Source of the DNA: Rotaria macrura
Taxonomy: Eukaryota; Rotifera; Eurotatoria; Philodinida; Philodinidae
Direction of reading: 5' to 3'
Assembly (NCBI GenBank): GCA_900239685.1
Contig: OENT01000605.1
Span: 29,399 to 93,398 of the forward strand
DNA: 64,000 nucleotides
Positions 12,847-27,100 of this stretch are shown here, piece by piece. Each line of letters starts with the position of its first letter. Position 1 is the first letter of the stretch. The notes beneath the pieces were generated by a model. That model did no database searches. It saw only the letters and a list, made by a program, of their open reading frames with translations, and was not told the DNA's origin. Both the position numbers and the translations under genes were made by a program.

Positions 12847-15800
12847 AAGACTGAATAATCCTTCTTTTAAATGTTAATTTCAAGAATACATTCATTCTGA
12901 TTCTGTCGCACTATCGAGTAATACAAAATGGAGTTGGCATGATGCAAAAAGCAAGTAAAACATGTTTTGTTTCTTCAAAGATTGTAATTTTATTTCTTGT
13001 CGAAGTATATATATATATACTTCGTTTACTGATTATTGCTCTTAAACAAGAAAATTAACTATAGACAGTAATACGTTGACAAAATCTAATAAATGTTCAC
13101 TGAAACATGTGAACAAACATGTCAAATAAAAAGCATATCATTGACTGTTTTGAATTTTTATTCTTATAATGAGAATATGTAAAGAAATTTCTCTTCTACT
13201 ACTATTTTTCGATATGAGACACAGTAATTATTAATTTTTCTTTCACCTACCATTTAATTCAGTATCAAATGAAAGAACGTTTTAGATAATACTTAGAATA
13301 TTTTTGTACGAAGGAATCAAACATAAGGCTATCTTTGATGCTATTGTTTCATCGATAAAAGTTAGTATGTGCAACAACAGCGATAAGGTGTAAATTACTT
13401 GAAGCTGAAGATCACGAAATGTAATTAATAGTGCATTACAATATTCAAATTTCGTAGAGTTTTATCCAAATCGTATTGAATTGATAGATCGTTCTATTGA
13501 AAAATTCGGAAGATTTTTGTGAATATCATGTTAAAAGTGTGTTTTAAAAAATTGATCAAGCATTGTTTCAAAATTTCTTTATGCCATGTAATGTATTTAA
13601 GTCAAATAATGCATAATATATAGACATTCAATGTTCTTTGTAGAATCGTTGCTGTACTTCTTGGTGAATGAATGAAGTGGTTTCATGTTCGGTCACTAAC
13701 TGTCCCTAGCTCTTCTGAAAATGTTCAGTTTCTTCCGAATATACTCAAATAAAGTTGAACGAAACTTCTCCTTCTCTTTTCATGCACTTACTCTATTCAC
13801 AAATCCTCTTAAGGAGCCAATGCACGCATTGTACTAGTCGTTGATGTGAACATTATTCTGTAATTTCATCCATTCTTAAAAGATTCCATCCAACAATCGA
13901 ATTCTACTGATTTATTCTATGGAATTTCGTCAAATTCCTCAATCCCGGAATTGCAACCAGTTCCATGCTCAGCTATCGTAGAACTTCATCGGTTTCGATC
14001 TAATTCGATAGTGGCACATTCATTCAGCGACAGGAAATTATGTGTTAAAGTAATAAAACAACAAAATTACACTTTCTGACAGATTCATAGGACAAGAAAA
14101 AATTCTGCTCGAACACATGCACTAGAATAGTTACATCATTGAATCATTCATGAATTTCTCTGTTTTCCGCAATGTGTGGTTGCGAGAAGTTATACTCAAT
14201 GATCTTAATCTAGACAATCGGTAGTATAATGCATCAGGACGATTTCTATTCAATTTCAAGAATCTCACTAGCCACCCATTTGCCTCTTAATGCTGAGTTA
14301 AATTCGTTCAGCAGAAAGTTGGATAACGAAAATTTTCATCCTTCAGCATTGTCATTTGAATTATCAATGCAATAATCTTCTTGTTCTCTTTGATTGGCAC
14401 TTCTTGCTGATCTACACAGTCACAATAAAGTGAGACACTTTCGGATTTTCTTCTGTCATATTTCACAGACTGGAGATCGATGAATTAAAAGTTATATGAT
14501 CATTATGATAACTGCAACAGGAATATACATTGTAGCACAACAAAAAAATAATCTCGCCAATGCACGATGCCAATCTTTCCGAGTATCGTCAAGATTCGAG
14601 CAATAAGGAGATTCATGAGGCTCAACAACATGATATCTTGCAATAAGAAAAAAAGACAGTAAAACTCACATATTTTCATAAATTTCCTTTTGCAAATATT
14701 CAGACAGATATTTCGAATCATATCCATCATAAATCCCATGAAACTTCATTCTAGAGAAAATATAAACGTATTCCTATAATAATCATTTTCTCAATGAATT
14801 TTCTATTTCTCACTTAACCAGTTCCGAATCACATCATACAAGTTACGATAGCTGCAATTAAGTCAACTGAGCTTCATTGAAAATGAATCAAGAAATATCT
14901 TAAGATGAATATGTTTTCCGTTAATATCACCATCCATTGATGTCCAAGTTTGAAATATAAGGATTCGACTTGAAATACGTTCGATGATAGTCACCAATCT
15001 TGATTTCTGAATTTGAATTTAAATTCTTGAGATGTTTCGAGATTGCTGTTCGAAAAACAAGAAATCTACTATTCATCAATTTTCTATTAACTAAGGGCCT
15101 GGTTTTCTATAGCATAAATTAGGTGGCGAAAGTTTTTTCTAGAAGGTTGTTAGTTGGCGTTGTGAAGTGATTCAGACTTGGCACGATGTGAGCAGTTTTA
15201 TTCTATATCATGGTAGTTTTCTGTGTTAATTCTGAATGGTAGGATGAAGAATTGTCTTATCTACGATGGTGAAATGGATTCGTTTGTGATTTTTGATACT
15301 TAGAAAGATCTGACTTAGAATGATTATGGCAGTGCGAGTGGGATTAAAATGGGTTCCTGAGTTTGCTTTTAATGATTTGAGCTAAAGGTTTTTTTTATCA
15401 TTAGGTTTCGAGATTCCAATCGCCAGTGATCAATAGAGAGTGGAACGAATTATCTTTACAAGGACTTCATTTTTTACTTGAAATCCTCTTATTTTGCGTC
15501 TTCCATAGGTCAGACTAGAGCAGAGGTTAAAGTTGGTAGTCGAGAAAACGTTTCACAAATAGACTTAGCGATTAGGTATGATATGAAGAATACCCTCATG
15601 ATGAAGATTATTGTCTATGGATTGATTGAAGCTACTTCAAGAAAAAGGATTTCAAAATTTTTCATTATATTTTTGTTAGCAAAACGTGTTTTATCTGTAA
15701 ATATATCATCTGAATTTATTGCATGTAAGAAGGCATTAATGTTTTAATGATAGCAGACTCCTTCGATTGAATTCATCTATATCGTTTTGTGTGCAATAAT

Positions 15801-18800
15801 ATAATCCAATATAAACTAATTAAGAGGTGTAGAGATACACAGTAGAGCATCAAACAATTTATCTTCCTTCACTTTTTGTTCTACCTCACAGACTCTTTAA
15901 AAACCAGCTACAAATAATCGAAGTAACTATAAGTAGAAAACCGTACATCGTTTTAAAGTATTGCTTTCATCACTTGTATCATGCATTTTCTTGGAATATG
16001 GATAGAGCGTGCAATGATGCAGCCAGAAAGAATGATTTAGTCCTTTTTCTACGAAGTTTTGGGTCGATCTTTTTCATTTTTTTAATATGTATTTTATTGC
16101 ACTGGTATTCTGATTCCACTCACACCATATAACAAGATTTCATCGAGTTTCTTTATTTTAGCTTTAGTTTTTGAATCGTGATGAAAAAATGATCTCAGGA
16201 CTAATACTTGTGCTGTTTTAGCTTACTTCTCTTTTAGTAAATACATCCTTCACGGCTACAAGTTTGTATATATGAAGCAGTTAAGAGATATAGATGTTTT
16301 TAATTGTTATCAATGAAATGTAGTCCATGGCCTCTGATTTTATAATGATCTCATGTGATTGTTGCTGAAAACAATCTATGAAATTTTCGAACTAACAAAT
16401 ACCCTACTCACCATTGATCTCGCATTAATTCAAAACAAGATAGTGCATATTTTGTGTATTCTTTCCTTGTAGCTGCAATAACAAACTGAGTGTAGCAAAG
16501 AATTTTGTAAAACATCGCATAATGCTATAGAGATTTATGGAGAAATGGATAATCAAACAAATACATCCATCTAACTTAGCAAGATGAGGTCCATTTCTAT
16601 ACTTACATTTATCAGCTAGTCTTCATATAGATTATTCAACTGAAAAAAGATTTGTAGCACTAAGACGAAAGTGTTATTGAAGAGTTCGATTAATTTACGA
16701 GCACCAGAAAATAAAGAAGAGAAAAATATGAACATGTCAGCACTAGAATGGAAATTAGTTTTTGAAAGATTATAATGTCAATCAAAGAGACATGACTTCT
16801 GTCAGTATTTCTTGTGTCTTTCTGAGGGATTGATAGTTTGCATCATCAACCGTTGTTTTATTTTTACTTTTACAAAGGAATTTATTTCTGTTATAACTTT
16901 CACATTCCATCTAAAGAAAGAATCGATGCGAGACCGAAACATAAGATTCATATATAATAGACAAAATTTATGTGGCTTACTCCTCCCCCAAACCGTCCCA
17001 TATTTTGTTCCTCACAAACTACACCTACATTAGTTTGGCTGAATTCACCTCAATATATACTTGCATAGGGTACGTATTGTTTTATCAAATCACATCAATT
17101 TTACTAGTAAAAAGTAGAGTGACATCCTTTTTAATGTTTAACCTCTTGAATGCCGTTTTTTCTTGCGTTTTGTTTGACTTCCGTCAGAAGACATTGGGAT
17201 TCGAAATCGTAAAAAATGTGGTGAATTCGTTGAATCTACACATGGTATAGTCTTGATTCATATCTTGATTATATCTCTTTTTCATTAACATGTTTAGATT
17301 TACAACGAGTGAACGAAATCAATAGGTTTTTAATTATTTGAATTTTCAAAATACTAACAAGCGAATAAATAATATCTGACAAAAGCCAATCAATCATAAC
17401 TTAAGGGATACTACTCTAGATACCTTTAGTTGAAAAGGCAATATGTGCCCTACAAACATGTATTGCAATAAATTCTGACAAAGAAATTTAGGACGAAGTA
17501 TGGAACGGTTTGGAATGACACCCGTTTACATCGTTCTGTGAAAATAGCAAAGTTTGTTTATCTTACTACAATATGAAATAAATATTTGCAGAGACTGGCC
17601 CGGTATTGTGTTTGCTTAGAGTATCTGTGAGTGCAGACCTTGTTATTTGCCTGGCCTCCTTTAAAAGTTTTAACGACCATCATAACTACGTCCTTATTAA
17701 CCATCAAGAAATCAACAACTTTCTATCGAAATTCGTTTTAAGTAGAAACATTACGAAAGACAATGAAATCACTCAGTGCTGTAATTTCTAGTACTTATCC
17801 AGCTGTGAGAAATTTGCAACAATGAACATGATGCTTTTCAGATAGGGACTAATAAGTTTCGTATAATATCTCCTAAGTCTTATAGAACAAAATATTATTA
17901 TTTTCTACAATATTTTTATTGAAAAATCTCATGATGTCTCAATATTCAGAGACGGTATCTTCTAGTCTCGATTGTAAAAAATCACATCAAATCAAAAGCA
18001 GGAAATAAGATAGACATCTGAATTCATGAGTTATATACCTTATTACAGTGACAATTTTAAAAAATTGGTACCTCATCGCCGACATAAAAGTAGCAGCTAT
18101 GGGGACTTATTTTTTCGGGATTTATTTGAACTGTTTGATAAGTCCCTAAGGATATTTAGATAGATCCCATATAGTTGCTCAGTGAATATATGATATGGGT
18201 GAGGTCATGTTGTGTGAGGGTGAGCGAGAGTGTATAAGCTCATTCATATTAGTACGCATGCGAGTATACTGAAATATCATCAAAATTAATAGATCCTCAA
18301 TTAAAAAATAAATCCCATAGAAAAATATATCCCGAAAAAAATCAGTTCCTGTAGTCCTTCGTTTACAGCGAACACCTTTGCCGTCTTTTGAATCGATTCA
18401 GATTTGCAATACTTAAAATGTCTTTTTTTTTGAGTTATTACGGAATAATAAAACACGTAATCCATATTTTTGAATGTAAAATGAGTGCCACATAGACTTT
18501 GTATTTCCAAAGACAATGGACCATTTTGTTTGTAGAAAATCGTATATTTTTTCACATAATCTATTGAATTAGGACTAATTTCGCCTGATCAAAATAATCC
18601 TGTTTACTCAGAACATATATACAACATATTGTATCATAAGAAGATATTATGGTGAAGTTTGTATTCGTCTAATCACATGTTCATCCAATAGAATACTTTC
18701 TTGAATTCAGACAACATCAGTGCCATGCTTCTCTTTTAATATCTTGGAGTATTCATATCCGTACGATTACTATCTAACTAATGTACTTTTCGATTATTTG

Positions 18801-18887
18801 TAATGAATCTAATGATCGGAACCAATCTGTCTCATTTGTTCTTCTATTCTAAAATAGTAATGGTCGTGTTTTTTTCTATTATTGATT

Positions 18888-18893
18888 TTTATT
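18888..18893 (-). promoter_or_regulatory. Poly(A) signal of the tetraspanin gene
   Basis: AATAAA on the minus strand, about 33 nt after the TGA of the tetraspanin frame, consistent with a very short 3'UTR. Confidence 0.6.
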
Positions 18894-18926
18894 CGATTAT
18901 CGACAAATTATACAGAGCAATATAAA

Positions 18927-21306
18927 TCAATCATAATATTTTTCATCCATTGTATAGAGACATACACAAACAGCTAATATCAATGCGGTTAACTAAAGCA
19001 AAACGAAATTTTCATTCATATATGTAATTAGAAATATAAAAACAAAAGTCTATACCTCGTACAGAGCAATGCCAACACCAGCTAAAACAATTAATTTGGA
19101 GTAAACATGTATGCGTTGATTTATTGCTTGATAACAACCAATTCGATATGACTCAGCTTCAAGACAAATTCCATTAAATGAACGAGTGCAACATGACAGT
19201 GGAAGATGACGATCATAAACCTTATAATCATTGTTATTATAGAAATCGGATGGACCATAGATACCACAGCATGAAAACTAGAAAAATATTATTCATGTGT
19301 AAAAAATGGATCGTCCATTATTTCATAGTCAGTGATTAGAACTTAATTAATATTTCTATTTTTCAAAGTTGATGTATTCTTAGCGGGCTTATCTCTTCAA
19401 TCAGATCAAATACGCTTAGTTCATTATGGGCAAAAGGATTCTAGTCCTGCCTATCACTTTAATGTATGAATGAATAAGCAAGACAGTTGCTCATCGCATA
19501 ACCGTTTAGAAGAGACACAAAAAAAGAAACTTCACAATGCAAAAATCCTTGAGTTGATGTTAATTATCTTAACACAATGATTTATATTCGAACTTGTATT
19601 CAGAAATGAAGCATAATTGGTTTTACTTATTCGAGTCACGTGAGAGTCTCGACAGCTCTTCAATGAACACGGGTCATCTAACAACATAAAAACGTAGTAT
19701 TATTCAAGTGGGGAACTCGTAGAAAATATTTCTAAATGAAGATCTACGAAAAGTTTTGTGTTGTGAGAATCATTAAAAGAGCAGTCTCAAACAGAAAAAC
19801 TATATATTGTATTCAAGAACAGATCTAAAACGGTTTACTCTGTTCTCGGACTACATAGTGCCCTTAGTTGATTCTGAACTTTGTCCATCTTATATTTTCG
19901 ACTAATTATTGTATTCGCTAACATGCAGTTGCACTAGCTATATGTGAGATAGTAGCTAGTGGTGGTGCTAAAAGGGCTGAGCCCTACTTTCCTGCACCTA
20001 CCTCGTGAAAATTTAAACTTTCTATAGATAAATTAGTTAGACAGAAAGGTTGCGACGTCATCGTTTCTTAGAAAAGTATTCAATTGTTTACCAGGCTGTC
20101 CATGTGAGAGATCTGAGTTCTCTCAGCTCTGCTCCGCCTTCGTCCCTCTCCCCTGGCCAATAATCCATAAGGTGCTAACAATAGTAACATTTTACGAACA
20201 TGTTACTATTTCGCATATAGCTAGTGCGCTCCATGCTAACAAGTCGAAATTATAAGATGGGTCAATTTCGAGCTCGATTAGAGAAACTTTAGGATACAAT
20301 TTTGAGGAACATCTCTCAAAGTACCAGTATATACTTTAAACACAAGAAATATTGAATTCACTCATAACTATATGTATGGATATACTTTTAGTTCATTAAT
20401 ATAGACTTTTATTTATGATCCTCGAATTGCAATGGATAAATATTTAAACATACGATAATCTCGTACGATCATTTAACTTCAAACAAAATCATGAATAATT
20501 AATAAATATTTAGTGTTCTTCACAATTTCAATTACCTGTTCATGAATGATGTCCAAGTCATTTTCGAATTGCATTGGTGCTGAGTAATTGTATTTTAAAA
20601 TTCGTCTTTTCAATTCTTTTGGTAATTTCCCCTCCCATTCTCCACCTAATAGAACAGTATATATGGCCACAATTAATTCACCACCTATGACAATTATTAT
20701 GAAAAATACGTACTAAATAAAAACAAAAAGTAACCGTAATTATTTAAATGTTAAATGTTTTCTCGAAAACATGAACTTACTATACCAAGTAAACTACGAG
20801 ATTCTCGAACTGAACCACAACAGCCGATTAAGCCGATAAAAAAGACGAATATGCCAATACCAATAAGAATGTAACCAATAGTATGAATCGATGGTACATA
20901 GTGTGAATCGTATGATAGAACTGCAAATAATTCATGTAAATCACGTTTATATAAAACGAGAATGCCAGAACTTAAAAATGCAACACTAGATAACTAAAAC
21001 AAAACATAATATTGATTTTTACAATTCAGTGAACATTTTCTTAATCAAAAATCAGTGTAATCATGCACACATGATTCTATCAATTAAATCCGTTCTTAAC
21101 AATTTCGTTAACCGTAAGAACAATAGATTTACTTCCATATACTTGATTATTTAATCTAGCAGAAAAGCCATGTCAATCGAACAGACAACGAATGTCACGA
21201 GGAAACAAAGAATATGCCTCCGAAAAAGTATTCAATATTCATATCTTACCCAAATAATTAAATTAAAGAATAAGAAAAAATATTTCGCAAACAAACAGCA
21301 GGCCAT
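18927..21306 (-). CDS. Tetraspanin
   Basis: Four-pass membrane organiser of signalling and adhesion complexes. I joined five exons: 21250-21306, 20781-20993, 20536-20712, 19056-19277 and 18927-18992. All junctions are phase 0 with GT..AG, giving 244 residues, a normal size. The N-terminus MACCLFAKYFFLFFNLIIW is the cysteine-bearing lead into TM1. TM2 ends in the diagnostic GCCGSVRESRSLL. TM3 is FFIIIVIGGELIVAIYTVLL. The large extracellular loop carries FSCCGIYG, PLSCC and two further cysteines (C in GIC and in GCY), making six. TM4 runs from KLIVLAGVGIALYE into the last exon, which ends in a short MDEKYYD tail. Introns are 256, 68, 1258 and 63 nt; the 1258-nt one holds a transposon relic. Subfamily and partner are not determinable. 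Confidence 0.94.
19924..20233. mobile_element. Decayed hAT-like non-autonomous element in tetraspanin intron 3
   Basis: A 310-bp segment whose ends are inverted repeats: left TGCAGTTGCACTAGCTATAT, and right, on the reverse strand, TGGAGCGCACTAGCTATATG. Flanks are CGCTAACA on the left and TGCTAACA on the right, which fits an 8-bp target duplication with one mismatch. The interior is GC-rich compared with surroundings (GGGCTGAGCCC, CTCTCCCCTGG). There is no transposase frame. The 8-bp duplication suggests hAT; the family is not certain. Confidence 0.55.
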
Positions 21307-24178
21307 CATTGATAATTCGATTGACACAGATGCGTTTGATGATTTGAATTGAATAAAAAGCGAAAAAAATAAAACAAACTGCGATGACCAATTGTCACAA
21401 GTCACAAATGTCAAGTGTTAATAGCGGACGAACGGCGAGTGAAACGATGTTGGACTTTTTCTCTCTTTTACACTGTAATTAGAAATGAGAACGGTATCGC
21501 TATTGTGTTCGTTCACCTTCGACGACAAGACGGTGTGTACAGATAAGAAAAAGGAAGAACTACAGAGAAGAAGAGAAGGATGAATTTCATTCCGTCTCTC
21601 TCGCTTCTTTCTCTTTTTATTCTCTGTCGATTAACTTTCAATGTTAAGCCATTGTGCATATTGAATGAATTTTCTCAGGCGCTGCTGCCTGCTATCAATG
21701 CTGTCGCCGTCAATTAATAAAAAAAGAAAGGAATACATATACGCATGTATGCGCATGCATACAGTGACAAAAAACAATGAAATGGATTAACCGAGAGAGA
21801 ATCGTGACCGGTGTCTTTCTTTTTTCTGTAATGGACTGAAGTAAAAATGAAATGAACTATACTGTATAGAATATAAAGAGGCCATTATTTCCTTCTTTTT
21901 TTTGTCTTTTAAGAAAGAAAGTGGTTTCAACATTGACTGATACCCTCATGAAAAATGAATCAGATAGAAAACGAAAACAATGTGTCAATTAAGATGTGAA
22001 AGGAACTCGGTCTATTCGAGTTAAGAATGAATGTGTTCAAAGTTCGTGTGAAAAAATAATTGATATTATTCAAATTTAAATGTTTGACTTTGTTCTCTCG
22101 ACCAGCGTTGTTAACAACTAGATTGAATCAAAAGATTGATAGACGTGCAAGTAATGATTACTGTACATTAACTATGTAGATGAACAACCTTATGATCTGT
22201 CGTCATTCTAATATGAAGTAGTGCATGACTTTTTTAAATTATTGAAGTGATCAGTCTGTACAATGAATGGTTGTTTAATTGAAAAATCAATATTTGACTG
22301 AAACATTGATTTTGTAGCATGTCAGTCGAATCTGATCTTACCTAATTATAAGCATAGTCATGAAGACAATACTATCAAGGTGAACCATCAACCTGTTCGT
22401 CTATGGACAGGAAAGCTAAGAAAATACATCCTCTGTATTGGCTTGTATCATTCTGATTCATAATATAGCGAGTTCAATCAAGGACATTTATCTACATTCC
22501 ATTCTGTGTCTGTCTGTACTCAAATGCGTAAAACATCGCAATCTATTTTTATTATGAGTAATTTGTGAACATGCTAAGACGAGAAATTCATATTGATGAT
22601 TCGAGATGAAGTCTAATTAGTTGAGTCAGATCGAACTGTATTGTTGTTTGATCAGTGCCCCATAGTCAGTACTAAGAATAGTCAATTATATTCTGTACTT
22701 CTCTAGAGATGATCATCTTTATTATAATCAATATTTACAAGAATTTTGTGTAATCATTACTCTGATAAAAAGCAGCACAGAATTACACCAAGTCATACAA
22801 TGATTTTTAATGTGTAACAGATGTATCTTTAACATTGTACTATCTTCAAAACTAAAGCATATACTTTAAATCTTTAGTTCCAAAGGAATCATGAATAATC
22901 TGAAAGAATTAAATATTTGAAACTCATTAATACTGAGATACTACATAACTTGAGCAGAATGTAATTATTTTATCGTCTGGCCTCTAAAAAGGATTGAATT
23001 TTGAAATTAATAATCGACATGTACCATGGAAATTAATTTGTAAATGAATGGCATATTAAGAAAGTTTTACATGTCATAAATGCCTAACTTTCGGAAGAAA
23101 GAATATGCAGCTGTACATTTGTATATTAGTGTTGTGAAAAATATAATTCAACTATAAAACATATTATTTCAGAATAGCAGTAGTTAAAACAATTTCAAAA
23201 TGTTACAATAAACTAGTGTTATTAACTTGTATGTGAATTAATTCCAGATCGTAAAGATTAAAAATGTTGAGGTTTCATTATTCTTAAATCCGGATTCAAC
23301 TCGACAGTTCTTTTTACACTCCTCTTCAACATGTCAAATTTTATTGTCAATGTCACCTAAATATGAAGCATAATGAATAGGCCAATGATTATGAAATATG
23401 ATAAGACGGTGTACTTCGCAAATTAGAAGTTCTTGTTTTTTTGTTTCTTAAGAAAATACTTAGTAGACAGGATTTAAGTCTTCAAATTTGTCTTGTACAC
23501 GTAGAATACATTTTGACTTCGACGAATATATATTTTACAACAATATTTTTTCCTCTAAATGTTCTTGGTTTGAACAACCAAGAATTGTCAATATAGACGC
23601 TTGCTATACTTTAAATTATATTAATACCTATGCTCGATTAATGTCGTTACTTATTTATTCTACTGTTGGTCATTCAAATTGTTTTTCAATCAATCCTGAA
23701 TTTCATTATTAATCGATATACCAGGGATTACCGTCCATGTTTTTATTTACGAGTATGAAATAGTATGTCTGTTCAAAACAAACAAATTATCAAGTGTCGG
23801 ATTTCTCAATAATTCTCAACACAGTGCATTGCTTATATTTGAAACTTCTAGAGTAGACGACGATAGTCAACCCGAATACTTTTCAATCGATTCATCGATT
23901 ATGAGAGCACGTATTTTGCATGAAATTCTGATTCGAAGGTGATTTGAGATGTTGCCATGTTACTTCATGACTCATCGATGTCTTTTTTTTAAGATTTTTT
24001 TCTATGTTTTAATGAGTTATATCTACGCATAATGACTGCAAGCAAACGACTCTACAATCAATAATCCTTTAAAATAGAAAATTTTCTTTAAAAATCAAGT
24101 TAATTTCGTTGTAAAAATACAAAAGAAATGAATGAATAAAATTTTCCACATTTCATTTAAGTCATCAAAAGAACGATT
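21307..24178. other. Gene-free interval between tetraspanin and SLC43-like genes
   Basis: No convincing coding sequence. It contains the tetraspanin upstream region, with a purine-rich segment at about 21540-21600, and the SLC43-like 3' flank. Small ORFs at 21170-21352 and 23488-23712 look like chance. Confidence 0.6.
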
Positions 24179-27100
24179 TCAAAATCTTGTATTCATTACG
24201 ACAAATGTATGTGATTCATTTTTTCTTTCTTTAAAATATTTCACCCAAATTTGAATCAAATGACATGACATCATTACAACTAATACCAATACGACTACCC
24301 ATGCCTAGATAAATACGTGAATAAATAATTCGAATTGTGAAATTCTGAATGTACTTATCTTACTCTCCATGCTGTTTGAATCGGATCAGTTAGTTTTACC
24401 AATGCAAATTGAACAAAAGTAATAGCGCCAACAACAGTCCACATGATTCCACTTAATCGACCGATGTATGCCGATGGAAAACTTTAAGTAAAACTAGTGA
24501 CAAGTCAAGCATATAGTAGAGGATGGCTTACAATGTTGATATAACAGCTTGACATGCAGCAACAATTGTTGCTCGTGATAAACAATTGATGATTAATATT
24601 GGAACAATTATGTTGGATGATAAAAACATTGAAATAATACACAAGATAATATTTAATAGCCATGACATTGTTTCCACCATTGAAATATTAAATAATTTTT
24701 GTTTTTTACCTCAAATATGACATGATACTATTTCATTTTTATTTACGATGAAATTTACTTTTGTTAGCTTTGAATCCGAGTAGAAATCCATTTATAGGAC
24801 ATATGATTATTGAAGATAATGTTGAGACATTGTAAGCGAATGTATATTTATTTGCTAGAATAATTATTTTATAAACGAAGCCTTTTTTATGTATCACAAG
24901 ATAGAATATTTTTCTCTTTAGATATTTGTAGTATGTGTTGTTTTCTCATCGATTTAGAAACTGGATAATTCATTAGGCAAATAAATCAATCTCGAACTAT
25001 GTAGTTCCGCACTAAAGCGAATCAAAGGTATAGATAATATGGGTAGCCCGAAGTTCGCCAGAATGACTTTCGCCAATCGGTCTTTCGCCATTGGCGAAAG
25101 TCATGTGGATATTCGTCAATATACCTCCTGGACTCCTGCCAATTGGCGAAAGTCAGGTGGACATTCGCCAATACTGGCGAAAGTTCCTCACATCCTCAAC
25201 TATTAGAGCAGATAATATTTATATATATTATGAACTCTTCCCTATTGTAATACAGTTTCTATTATGTTCTTGCCGACTTCCCGAACATACATCAAATTTT
25301 GACTGATAGTCTTTGCACACGTGCTGTTCAACCACACCCTAATTTATGACGTTTTTTGCAATGTATAAAGCAAGAGGAGAGTGTGATATTTCACAGAATG
25401 GTCCAGACAGGATTAGGGTTCTCAGCAGCAAAAGCACACAAATCAACACATACAGCTGGTCGTAAAAGTAACCAGATCGTCAAACTTCTAAATTTATTGG
25501 CTTCAAACCAAAGATCACTGGTTGAAACAATATCGTCATTCGCTTATATTGTTGGCGGTCCTGTTGGTAGAGGTAAGAAAGGAAACAAAAATCAAGAAGA
25601 AAGTTTTCATTCAGACTTGTCAATATTATTGTGAAGCTCATGATCTGATTGCATTTAGGTTGTTATCTTCAGCCTTCTCTAGTTTTTTTTCTTTCGCTAT
25701 TTCTTTTTAACAACTTGATTTATTCACTTGGCATTTTCCTTTGTTCATCTGGAGTATATCACGTGTGACTTCATTTTTTTCTTACACATTTTCATTAGAA
25801 TTTCTTCAACATGATCATATCATATCCGGGCGTGTCCTTAGTGAATTTTTCGAGTAAATTATCGTGAATATTGGCGTTCGCCAATATTTACGAATGTCCA
25901 CATGATTTTCGCCAATATTGGCGAATGTCCACTGGACTTTCATCAATATACCCCATGGACATTCGCCAGTGCACCCTCTGGACTCTCGCCAATAATTGGC
26001 GACAAGTCATACTGGCGAAGTTCGGCGACCCAGATAATATAGGCGTGAGTGTGATCCAAGTCGTTCTCGACAGTTGTTGTTATTTTTTCGATTATACAAC
26101 AACATGAGTTTAGATTCAGTTCAAAAGTGAAAAGTATTTCCTTATTCACATATTATCAAAAAGAAAAACTTGTTTCTCTGTAGATTGTACTTGAAGCAAA
26201 TCAATGAACTTAGTTTAACTCTTTGTTGATTTTTAGTTGGACAAGAATGAAATTATAGTAGATTAACGTCTGCTATTCAGCAGAACAGAAAACAATATTG
26301 AAGTCAATAGAATGTCTCATACATAAGTCAGATAAAGAAGAAGAGATTCTTTGCATGGTAAATTTCAATTTTCCGTATGAAATCTGTACATATATACATA
26401 ACTACTCTCACGGTTCGATTAACATCTCTTTTCTAAGATTTCATTGTCATTCAAATCTTTAGCCCATTGGTAAATTTCGAAGGACTAAAGTAGGGAATTT
26501 ATGTTATGAAATATTTAAGTTTCAAAAAAATTGTTAATAGTTCATATTGGCAAAGATTTCTAAGAATTTTTTTAAGTTCAATACCTAGTGATTTATCGTT
26601 TCCTGTAATAAATGTGATTGATGGTTCCCAGACGACAGCAAGAAATACACTTGGAATTAAAACAATACTTAAGAATAGAACAACTAAAATGTAAAGCGGA
26701 CTTCGTAGATGTTTCCAAAAAGAACTTTGATTTAATTCATCTAAAATGTTCGACAAGTAATGAGATTTCGTTACTTTGGTTTTTGAATATTTTAATATTA
26801 TACTTTCGTCTGTTGATTCAAGTTGAATATCAAATTTGTATGGTAAATTAAGAACAGGATATTTCCAATCAAGACATAAAAATGATGTTAAAAACATCAA
26901 TACACCAAATGATAACCAAATATAGGCTAAATCACTTAATTTTAACTTGTCATTATCAATTATTATCTATCGAAATATCTCTTCTATTATTGATTCAACA
27001 TAAGAGGATTAAACAAATGTTTACTTGAAATATTGAAAACCACATTGTTGATGAAATACCAGCTCCTGCTAGGAGAGATGCCACAAATGCACGAGATTTT

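Larger units (their letters stand above)
7821..18926. other. 11-kb gene-free region upstream of the POU gene
   Basis: I found no exon set or recognisable domain here on either strand. The first 5 kb is rich in poly-purine/poly-pyrimidine tracts and microsatellites (listed separately). Short ORFs, for example at 8373-8636, 12123-12419 and 16812-17250, translate to low-complexity or unrecognisable peptides. A stretch on the minus strand at about 14200-15100 reads in broken frames and could be a very decayed gene, but I could not assign it. Enhancers of the POU gene may lie here; none can be read directly. Confidence 0.55.

Noticed and set aside
14180-15110. Minus-strand translations such as DIMLLSLMNLLIARILTILG recalling the pore-end segment of TRP-type channels
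   Set aside because: The match is a short hydrophobic stretch, neighbouring frames are full of stops and no other channel motif could be found, so I did not call a gene or pseudogene.
25356-25710. Overlapping ORFs in the middle of the 991-bp transposon as a possible transposase
   Set aside because: They start at TTG or overlap in different frames, lack any catalytic motif I can recognise, and are too short for a transposase.
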